Shown here: piece after piece, positions 55,671 through 64,000 of the stretch
How the letters are laid out: each line of letters begins with the position of its first letter
Position numbering within the stretch: position 1 is the stretch's first letter
Assembly (NCBI RefSeq): GCF_040183065.1
Contig: NC_091119.1
Location: forward strand, 64,590,392-64,654,391
Length of the DNA stretch: 64,000 nt
DNA from: Periplaneta americana
Lineage: Eukaryota > Arthropoda > Insecta > Blattodea > Blattidae
Direction: 5' to 3'
Notes under the pieces: model-generated
The model's database searches: none
What the model was told of the DNA's origin: nothing
The model's input: the letters and a program-made list of their open reading frames with translations, nothing else
Made by a program: the position numbers and the translations under genes

Positions 55671-57596
55671 ACTGCCATCGTGATCTAATACAGGCCGTAA
55701 GGCAGACCACGTGACTCGCTTAACAGCTGATCGCGAAGGGCGGTCTTTCAACCATATGAATTAGTTGCAGTGCATGAAGAATAACATATATTTCTCTGAA
55801 ATGCAGTGTAATTGCGTCAGTAAAATTTTAAACAGTGATTGTGAGACACTTGAGACACGATTTACTTGCAATTTAAGGTATAATATTATTTTTGGTGTGA
55901 AAATTACGTTGTTGCAGGCAAAGTTTGTATGTGTAATACCTGCCTTTATTTCGATTAAATATTGCGCCCTTATATGGTTAAGTGAAATTTTGGTCTTATA
56001 AACAGTAGGCTAAATATGTGTAATAATATATACGTGAAAGTGAAACATTAACTGGCATGTAAAGTAAGTTGGGATTAGGCCTAAGTGCAGCGTTACCGAT
56101 GTTACTCTTGTCCAATCCATTATTGTTAGTTTACCGTATTTGTCTTATTAAATTTAAATTATTGCGCCCTTTTTATTTGTGAATAACCTACATTATACGA
56201 GTAAATAATACGACGTTTGATAATATACACAATTTGAACTAAAAACGAGATACATATAGTATATTACGAAAAATTATACCCTATAGTTTTCATTACTGTT
56301 ACAGTATCTAGAATTGTAATTAGTTGAAATAAAGCACTCGTGCTTCATTACGAAATTCTTGCACATTAATTTATGCACGTTTCAACAATTTTCAGTTGCA
56401 TCGCACGCATATTTTAATGTGTTGAAGTTATAGGTTATGTTTATTCTATCAGTACTTGCCTTATTTCCATATTCGCAATTATGCATTATAATTAAGCATA
56501 ACGCTACGTATAACTTATAAATGCAATTTGTCTACACTTCAATTGTATTTATTCGTTTCAGACGGTACTCCAGTCTGAAGTCTAATTAGTTTAATATGTT
56601 ACTAGGGCTAAACTAGCGCTGAGGTAGTTCCCTTCGTTTTCATACATCTTGTATATACAAATTAGTTCGGTTCGTTCAGGATTTTAATATGCCTTGCTTA
56701 TAGGATCAAATGCATCTCCACAAAAAATAAATTCAACTGTTTTCAGTCCAGAAATTACCGGAACTATACCTCAGCGCTTCTAAGTAATATAACGTACTGT
56801 ATGTACATTTCATAAGAGGGACTGTGGTGAATTTTCTACCTATAAGTAAGGACGGTAACCGTGTTCTGAAGTTTATCCTAAAAATATATTCTTCTTTATT
56901 AAATCTCAAAACAGTTTTCGTTCTCAACTTAAGCCTAAAATGTTGACGCAGATAGGTTATGTTAACATGGTAAATTCTCTTCACATAAAAATAACAGTTT
57001 TATTTATTATTCCTGCCACATTATGCAACACATAAATGGAACTTATGCACATATTACATTGAATAAAAATATAATTGTATTATTTATTTGTTCCCTACTA
57101 TACTGGGTTGTAATGAATTGTATTTATCTGTTCCCTACTATACTGGGTTGTAATGAATTGTATTTATCTAATCTACCAGATTAACACACAACTGTACATA
57201 CACTAATTTCATAGGAGGGACTGTGGTAAATTTTGTACCTACAAGTAAGGAAGGTAGATGTGCTAAATTAAAATTACAATATAAATAATTCTTCTTTATT
57301 AAATCTCAAAATAGCTTCCATTCCAAACTTAAAATGTTGATGCAACCAGGTTATGTTAACATGTAAAACTCCGTTCACATTAAAATAACACAGTTTTGTA
57401 ATTATTTCTACAACATATTATGCAATAAGAAGTGTGAAGGGGTCTTATACACACATTACACTAAATAAAATTGAGCGCCGACACGCTATAAAGTAATATA
57501 TTTCACTCAGCTCCGTATACTCAAATAGAAAAGCCCGACTCATCGAGTGACGTCACACAACCTGCATTACGGCCTGGTCTAGATCACGATGGCAGT
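55671..57596. mobile_element. 1.9-kb transposon, 9-bp TSD, superfamily unknown
   Basis: The ends ACTGCCATCGTGATCTA, then ACAGGCCGTAA, match the right end read inward (ACTGCCATCGTGATCTA, then CCAGGCCGTAA). GGTCCAGTC is directly repeated outside (55662-55670 and 57597-57605). A 9-bp duplication suggests MuDR or Merlin; if one outer base is added symmetrically, the TSD is 7-8 bp and hAT or P becomes possible. No transposase recognised. The insert is AT-rich with internal direct repeats. Confidence 0.82.
56790..57475 (+). repeat. Direct repeats inside the 1.9-kb transposon
   Basis: A ~285-bp segment (GAGGGACTGTGGT...AATAAAA) at about 56815-57080 recurs at 57210-57475. Between them a 40-bp unit (TGTTCCCTACTATACTGGGT then TGTAATGAATTGTATTTATC) is repeated at 57089-57168. 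Confidence 0.85.
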
Positions 57597-57639
57597 GGTC
57601 CAGTCCTATCTTTTGCGCAGCCGGCAGTGTGGGGACTTG

Positions 57640-58548
57640 ATTATTTCAAACCATGATACGTGATCAGGGCCATGATTCAGTTTTAAGGAGCAGAAAGAAT
57701 TACGTTTATTCCCAGCTTCTGAAACTTGTAGATTAACTGTGTGTGAAATTCTTCTAGGATTCTAAAGTAAAATTAATAAGAACCATATACACTTACTGCA
57801 TAGCATAAAAATATAAAATAAATTACGCAAAACTCGTTTTCTGATGTGTTAACATATGTCGTGTGCACACTTTTAACTTGCCTGCCGCTAGAGGGCTACT
57901 GTCGCGCCAATTGTCAAATGTTCGCATATTTTATACGTATGAGTTGCGCGACTGTATATATTAGACTGTGGTTCAAATTGGAAAATCATCTGCTGCTTCA
58001 TCTGTTGCCAACACTCGTGGTCAGAAAGAAACTAAACCGTGAGTGGAAAACAACTAAAGTCCTACATTAACAGTAGGAAATGTCGTAATAAAGTAATAAG
58101 CCATAAGTGCAAAACAGCTAAAGTCCGATATTTAATTGTTGTTTCATAGAAACTAAAGAATATAGAAAAAACAGGTTTAGTTGGAAAACAACGAACATGG
58201 CGACATGGTTTCAGTCACAGTCTAATAGATACAGTCACGCAACTCATACGTATAAAATATGCCAACATTTGACAGCTGGCGCGACAGTAGCCCTCTAGCG
58301 GCAGGCAAGTTAAAAGTGTGCACACGACATATGATAACACATCAGAAAACGGGTTTTGCGTAATTTATTTTATATTTTTATGCTATACAATAAGTGTATA
58401 TGGTTCTTATTAATTCTACTTTAGAATCCTGGAAGACTTTCACACGCAGTTAATATACAAGTTTCAGAAGCTGGGAATAAACGTAATTCTTTCTGCTCCT
58501 TACAACTGAATCATGGCCCTGAACACGTATCATGGTTTGAAATAATAT
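57640..58548. repeat. ~900-bp foldback of two inverted element copies
   Basis: 57640-57973 and 58222-58548 are inverted copies (shared TTTCAAACCATGATACGTG, GGAGCAGAAAGAATTACGTT, GTGTGCACAC, GCCTGCCGCTAGAGGG). The inner tips carry the CACAGTCTAATAGATACAGT-type terminus. A 248-bp unrelated spacer (57974-58221) separates them. The right copy abuts the right arm of the large inverted repeat. Confidence 0.85.
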
Positions 58549-59779
58549 AATTGTTCGTGCGTGGTCGGTTAATTCAATTCATTCCTAAATATAAGTATGA
58601 ATCATTGGAACTTTGTATTTCCTGTGAGAAGAGTAAAAATTAGTAGCTTCAAAATTGTAGGGCATATCGCGTGGTGAACTCTTCTCCCTATTTCCTGAGA
58701 AATTAACGATTTTGCATACCGCAAATTGGGGTAAACTCGGCCGCTGAGATAAACTTGAAAATAAAGAAAAGGGGAGGATTTAAACATTAATATGAAGTTC
58801 ATTATTTTTCCATTTCTTAAGAACCGGTATTTCCTTTATTATTTTGAGTCACAAATAGTGCTGATGTATGGTTTAAATTTTTATGCCAAGTTTACCGCAT
58901 TTTACATTACATTTCCAGTTTTCACACATAATGCCTAATTTTAACTTATCCTACCTATATAATAAGTAATTTACATGCACTTACTGTTAATATGACGTAG
59001 GTGAGAACAAATAAATGAACACACAATTTTGTTGAAAAAATTGTAACTTCAATTAAGAGAACGCATAGGTGAAATTACTAAATCTTACAGTTTTCATTTT
59101 TTTTCTCAAAGACCAAGGACACAAGAATAAAATTATGTGACACGTTTCCTTATTAAGATGAAACACATGGCAGGAATTTTTTTCAACGTGATTTTCTTTA
59201 ATTTTCGACTTGTGGAACCATAAATTAATATATAAATGGTTCCACACGTCGAAAATTAAAATCAGGTTGAAAAAAATTCCTGCCATTTATTTCATCTTAA
59301 TAAGGAAACGTGTCACATAATTTTATTCTATTGTCCTTGGTCTTTGAGAAAAAAAAATGAAAGCTGTAAGATTTAGTACTTTCACCTATGCGTTCCCTTA
59401 ACTCAGAAAATGTAGGCCTAATTTTATTTTCAGAGCAGAAGTGGTGTAAGTAAAAAATGGGTAATGAGGAGTTAAAGTAAACATTCTGTAAAATACAGCG
59501 CAAAGTGGCAGTTAATATTGAATGTATTTAAACTATTAATAGTCAGTGAATAGCACGAAGGATATATTAATTGCTACTTTGCGCTGTATTTTACAGAATT
59601 TTTACTGCAAATCTCATTACCTGATTTTGACTTACACCATTTCTGCTCTGAACGGCTCAAATAATCACTGGTAATGTAAAATCAAGACCAATAACAGTCA
59701 TGCAAATTATTACAGAAAAGATTGCTTCTTATATTAAATTTAAAAAAGCTCTTTTATTTCTTGAGAACTTAATACGTTT
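58548..59779 (-). repeat. Right arm of the ~10.8-kb inverted-repeat structure
   Basis: Reverse complement of 49005-49920 once the 341-bp MITE at 59057-59397 is removed. The arms agree in order along their full length, with scattered substitutions and small indels. Confidence 0.88.
59057..59397. mobile_element. 341-bp palindromic MITE, TTAA TSD
   Basis: Almost entirely palindromic: GAGAACGCATAGGTGAAATT at the left and, read inward, GGGAACGCATAGGTGAAAGT at the right. TTAA flanks both sides (59053-59056, 59398-59401), a piggyBac-type target. The opposite arm of the large inverted repeat (49390-49410) retains the empty site with a single TTAA, which confirms the boundaries. Confidence 0.92.
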
Positions 59780-60370
59780 GCCACATGAATCTACACCAAC
59801 ACATCAGAAATTTATCGACACATTCTGGATTTATTCAAGAAGTGAATGTTTTGCAAAAGGATTACTATACTCCATGAAATCTTGCAAAATTAACACCATG
59901 ATACCTACTTGAATGCTATATAACATTCAACTTTTGAAAAATATAAAGAAAAAAACACGAATACAAAAATTATGGAATTACTTGCATTAAAAACTGTAGA
60001 TATATTATCCAAAATCGGAATGGTTACACATTTACACATATGATCTCTGCAAAAAATAATACACTGTAACAGGTATTTACTTTGTTTTTATTTAAACTGT
60101 CCTTCCTGACATACAAATAGGTAACTGATAAATAATAAATGTTTTAACGAACACAATACGTAGGCTAACTACAACATGGATTATAGGTTATGACTGAGTT
60201 ATGATTTTCTCTTGGTCTTTAGGGAATCTGAAGAACGACAAATTCGGAGATTTAAACTTGTTGTTACTGCAATTTTCGTCATTGCACACATTGTCTTTAT
60301 TCCGACGCATGATTAAAACGTTATTATAACATCTCGCATCCCTTTAAAGCACGTGCTGGCTGTATCACCC
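59780..60370. other. Intergenic, nothing recognised
   Basis: AT-rich sequence beyond the right arm; the short frame at 59700-59912 is an extension of arm sequence and not a gene. Confidence 0.4.
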
Positions 60371-60705
60371 CTATGACCAGGCCTTGCCTGCCGCTTGGGC
60401 GCTAGTGTCGCGAATGTTGGCAAAAAAAGTGTTGAAGTTGCGCGACTGTATATATTAGACTGTGTTTTCAGTGGTGATATTATATGATCATCTTTGGTTT
60501 CCAGCCTGCAAACCTGCTGCAAACAAAGACGTTTTATGGCTGCAAACCATCATGAAAAATAGCAAGGAACCTACCCTCGAAATCCAGCAAGCTATAGGCA
60601 CAGTTATAATATATACAGTCGCGCAACTCGTACGTATAAAATATGCCAACATTTGACAGCTGGCGCGACAGTAACCCTCTAGCGGCAGGCAAGTTAAAAG
60701 CCTGC
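60371..60705. repeat. Inverted pair of palindromic-element ends with spacer
   Basis: Left part 60371-60470 (TTGCCTGCCGCT...CTGTATATATTAGACTGTG) and right part 60608-60705 (inverted) repeat the tips seen at 57880-57973 and 58222-58315. The spacer 60471-60607 differs from that at 57974-58221. Confidence 0.78.
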
Positions 60706-60709
60706 TTGA

Positions 60710-61620
60710 AGAAGACGATGCGTCGGTGAAGAAACAATATCGCGTAAGTAACAAAATGCAAATTTTTCAGGGCAAACAAAAAACGTAATTAAAAAAAAAA
60801 CTAATCACTTCCGCAATGTGAAATTCGGCATGGCATTAGTAAATAATGCTAGAAATGTGTACGGTATCCGAAAATGAAATTATATTCCAATTTTAAGTTA
60901 TTTATGTTAGTTACGTGGTATTAGAAGGCTAGCTGTGAAGATTTATGTCAGTTACGTGGTATTGCACTAAATTAGTTTTCACTTAATTTTCAATGATAGA
61001 ACATTTTTAAAGTGAAGAAGTGTTATAATTAAAAGAAGTAAGCAATGTTTTGGTACTCTTAATTTTATTTTTGATATTACTGAAGTTTTTTACAGAAAAT
61101 ATTGTAATTGTTAAACAATATTTGGAAAGGTTTCCTGTAAAACAATCACCTTGAAAAAGATCAATATGATGTAATTATAATTATGTTTATTATTTTGGAG
61201 ACGTGTTAATGAATTATAGTGTTGCTTTTAAGATTGTCATTTATGACATAAGGAAATACACCTTGCTTATAAACAAAATACACATAACCAATGTTATCAT
61301 AGAATGCATGACAGTACTTTGGCAAAACACTTTTTAGTTGCTGCAAGTGATTTCACTTTGTCTGTTTTATTCTCAGTGGTTGAGAATATAATTTCTTGTA
61401 GTCACTTATGTACTTTGTTTTCTGGGACGCCTTGGCATTACTTGCCAGTGTGAAGTGAAACGAAACTTGAAAAAAAAAAAAAAAAAAAAAATGTACCATC
61501 GGGACGATATTGCATTGCCCTCGGATCAGTTACAGTGGGTTCATTAGTTCCTCTTCCTGGGCGAATTGAATAATAAATCCAAAATATTTTGTCAGCATAA
61601 TTTTTGAAGAAAGAATAATC
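60710..61620. other. Intergenic with poly(A) run
   Basis: AT-rich; an A run lies at 61469-61490. Nothing coding seen. Confidence 0.4.
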
Positions 61621-61679
61621 TAAATGCTTAACATAGTAAGGTGTGGGTTTCTTTCTTGCTTCTCTTGTTATTGAAACAT

Positions 61680-62053
61680 TTTAACTTGCATTCAATTGCA
61701 CTGTGAACTGAGTCACACTCCATCTGAGTGCGACCCTTCTCTAGATATTTTTGGGTAATCAACACAGAAATTGCTAGACCAAGGAGGACATTAAACATGA
61801 CTGCATTTCTATTTTGGCATGTACATCCATCAGAGTACAAAATTACTGGCAGGGGATTTTCTTTTATGCAGTCAGTCAATGCATCTATGACACAACAGGC
61901 GAAAACCAATGCCACCAGTTCTGCCTGCGTTTCGTCGAACCAGTAACATACGACATCATGATTTTTCAAGTTGTAAATTGTAAAGTTACGCACACATAAC
62001 TTAGTCTTATAATACACAGAACTTGCCTGTATGTATGGAACTATTTTGACTGC
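61680..62053 (-). pseudogene. Transposase-like gene (QNRN / TQMECDSVHS family), main block
   Basis: The minus-strand translation from 62053 gives QAVKIVPYIQASSVYYKTKL, VRNFTIYNLKNHDVVCYWFD, PVILYSDGCTCQNRNAVMFN and EKGRTQMECDSVHSAIECKL. The order (AV-x-YYKTKL, D in YSDGC-QNRN, E/D in TQMECDSVHS) is shared with 31790-32335 and with an uncharacterised transposase-like family I recall from insect genomes. An RNase H-like DDE fold is plausible but unproven. The gene is split by an insertion at 62057-63398 and continues at 63402-63514. Confidence 0.6.
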
Positions 62054-62056
62054 CTG

Positions 62057-63398
62057 GGGCCTGTTTCTCAAACCTCATGGACTAGTAATACTAGTCTGTA
62101 CAGTAGTAATATTAGTTTATTTTACAAGTCTGTGTTTCTAGAAACTACAAGGGTAAAGTAGTAGTTACCAGTTCACAGACTAGTAATATTGGTCGATTTC
62201 ACCAGTTCATAAGTGATTCTGTTTCTCAAAATGCTAATCTAGTTGATTATACTAGTATTCAACAGGAATATTGCTACAAGACTCTAAAGACTGGTGATTC
62301 CTATATTATAAGTTACCAGTGACAACCTTTCTCAGATAATAAAACAAAATATTGCGGTTATGTGGTTTCGTGATTCTGATTGAAGTGATGAAGTTGTTAT
62401 GAGAAGAGCTAAAATTATATAGAGAAAGAACAAATATTATTCCTTTAAAGGAGCATTGTTTAAATATAATGAAAAGTTTAGGTAAAGTGCTGAAAAGCTT
62501 GAAGAGTTGTTAAATGTAGTGGGACCTGTCATAACAAGGCAAACAAATAGAAGTCATACATTATCAGCAAAGCTTCAAATACAAATTGCTCTACAAATCG
62601 GGATGTTGATTATTTTCCAATGCCATCAGGTCTTTCTGTCCTAGACCAGCAAAACTTGCAGAATTCTTTACTAATAATCTAATACCAATTCATTAACTGC
62701 AGTAATTTTTAAGTCAGTAATTTTTGCTGACTCTCCTTCTCCACTGCCAGTTCTTCTGATATTGTTAGCTTTAGCCTACAAATTAAATATAGAACGACAA
62801 TAATAATTATGAATATATCAAATTTAAAACTAAAAAAAAAAAAAAACGAATTTTTCATCAAGTCATAAGTGACATTCATGTCGGAAGTAGATCCACAAGT
62901 GAATTTGAATTGGTACTTATCGAAGTTGCTTTCTTAATGTTGGGCCAGTAAGTGTCCCTAACGTATGCATAATCTTTGTTCTGAGGCATCTGTACCCTAG
63001 CCTCACACATGACAAAATTTCTTGTCATTTCGTTTACTTCATCATTTTTTGTAAATGTGCTTTAAAAAGCACCGAATAGTGTATCCTTTGATTTATTAAT
63101 CATATTGAGTATAGTTAATTTGCTTTTAATTGATGGAATTTCAACCGAAAAGAGAAATCAAAACCAAAACAAACAACTTAGCTTTCTAACCTCAAATCAC
63201 AATATCTACCAATGACTATAAACAAAAGAACTCAATCAGCTGACTAGTGAAAGAGATCATGTGACTAGTGAAAAATTGTCACAAGTTACTAGACTGGTAA
63301 AATAGTTTGAGAAACAGAATCTACTAGAGCTGGTGAAATATACTCTGGTAACTAGTAACTGGTGAACTACTAAACTAGTATTTTTGAGAAACAGGCCC
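62057..63398. mobile_element. 1.34-kb Harbinger-like element, 3-bp CTG TSD
   Basis: The left end GGGCCTGTTTCTCAAA and right end read inward GGGCCTGTTTCTCAAA are identical over 16 bp; subterminal ACTAGTAATACTAG / ACTAGTTTAGTAG motifs recur many times. The direct repeat CTG lies at 62054-62056 and 63399-63401. Removing the element and one CTG rejoins the reading frame of the interrupted transposase-like gene (ATG GAT CTC CAG GCA GTC), so the boundaries are secure. A 3-bp TSD and GGGCC termini suggest PIF/Harbinger. No transposase found in it. Confidence 0.88.
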
Positions 63399-63401
63399 CT
63401 G

Positions 63402-63514
63402 GAGATCCATGGTGAATACATTGCCCAGTTCCATTTCAGCATCCTCTTTATCCTTTTCTTTTTCTTTTCGAGGTTCCTGCTTCTTTCCATCATGTTGCAT
63501 CCACACAGCTTCAC
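63402..63514 (-). pseudogene. Transposase-like gene, upstream block
   Basis: Minus strand: AVWMQHDGKKQEPRKEKEKD, then AEMELGNVFTMDL, which joins directly to QAVKIVPY at 62053 after removal of the insertion. The charged linker and the MDLQAV junction agree with the family. Upstream the frame is disturbed at a poly(C) run (63519-63528) and by a second element from 63547. Confidence 0.6.
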
Positions 63515-63546
63515 TTCCCCCCCCCCCGGTTTTGTAACTACAACAG

Positions 63547-63945
63547 GGGCCTATTTCTCAAAAATACTAGTTTAGTAGTTCACCAGTTACTAGTTACCAG
63601 AGTATATTTCACCAGCTCTATTACATTCTGTTTCTCAAACTATTTTACCAGTCTAGTAACCTGTGACAATTTTTCACTAGTCAGCTGATTGAGTTATTTT
63701 TTATAGTCATTGGTAGGTATTGTAATTTGAGGTTAGAAGGCTAAGATTTTTTGTGTTTTGATTTCTCTTTTCAGTTAAAATTCCATCAATTTAAAGTAAA
63801 GTAAACGAATGGACAAAAAATGTTGTAACGTGTGAGGCTGTGGAACTGATAGCCCACAACAAAGATTATGCATAGGTTACGAACACTTACTGGCCCAACA
63901 TTTAGAACACAACTTTGATGAGTACCAATTCAAGTTCACAGTATC
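63547..63945. mobile_element. Second copy of the Harbinger-like element, inverted and partial
   Basis: It starts GGGCCTATTTCTCAAAAATA and matches the reverse complement of 63398 down to about 62890, for example CACCAGTTACTAGTTACCAG. CAG precedes it (63544-63546). It is cut short near 63945 by another element. With the first copy it forms an inverted pair only 148 bp apart. Confidence 0.85.
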
Positions 63946-63949
63946 ATCA

Positions 63950-64000
63950 CAGTCTAGTATATACAGTCACGAAGCTTGAGTTATGAGGATGCTAGGAACA
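63950..64000 (+). mobile_element. Left end of palindromic MITE at window edge
   Basis: CACAGTCTAGTATATACAGT then CACGAAGCTTGAG matches the terminus of the MITE at 47580-47777, including GTGCTAGGAACA-like sequence inward. The rest is outside the window. Confidence 0.75.

Noticed and set aside
60462..60656. 64-codon ORF as a host exon between element tips
   Set aside because: Its 3' half runs into repeated element sequence and it has no splice sites that fit.

Overview
The window looks like a stretch of a large, repeat-rich arthropod genome, most likely a cockroach or termite (Blattodea). That attribution is an inference. It rests on spliced genes with GT/AG introns, low gene density, tRNA-derived SINEs, non-LTR retrotransposon 3' ends carrying short tandem-repeat tails, and a wide range of cut-and-paste transposons whose target-site duplications (TSDs) can still be read. 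Nothing bacterial or viral was seen.

Two transcription units look like real genes. (1) A kinesin-13 (KIF2 / Klp10A-type microtubule depolymerase) gene runs on the + strand. Its last two coding exons are at 15377-15551 and 23347-23498, joined by a 7.8-kb intron filled with transposons. The first of these exons stays open past its splice donor for almost 300 more codons, ends in a hydrophobic segment and is followed by a poly(A) signal: a candidate alternative last exon giving a tail-anchored isoform. The motor-domain exons were not recognised and probably lie upstream of the window. (2) A three-exon THAP-domain gene with a P-element-transposase-like segment (53464-54736, 302 codons) sits between roughly 0.9-kb inverted repeats.

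Layout. 1-15 kb: decayed Tc1/mariner, IS630-like, Harbinger and hAT-like elements, one SINE with clear TSDs, and a LINE fragment. 15-25.5 kb: the kinesin-13 3' half; its intron holds a pogo/Tigger element, a LINE tail, a MITE, a head-to-head SINE pair and an 834-bp SINE-bearing foldback with 11-bp TSDs. 25.5-37.3 kb: LINE 3' fragments on the minus strand, a SINE with 11-bp TSDs, a hAT-like element and a transposon with a decayed member of an unusual transposase-like family. 37.3-45.9 kb: a hAT-like element, an intact mariner-type element with a 350-codon transposase, a second hAT-like element with matching 8-bp flanks, a piggyBac element with TTAA TSDs that contains a MITE, and a LINE fragment. 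46-64 kb: nested palindromes, foldbacks and composite insertions around the THAP gene, ending with a transposase-like gene split by a 1.3-kb element whose 3-bp TSD restores the frame when removed.

The transposons do not cooperate. The window is a record of successive insertions, and several are ordered by nesting: SINE inside IS630-like element; MITE inside piggyBac; TTAA MITE inside one arm of the large foldback; Harbinger-like element inside a transposase-like gene. The host genes survive because most insertions lie in introns or flanks.
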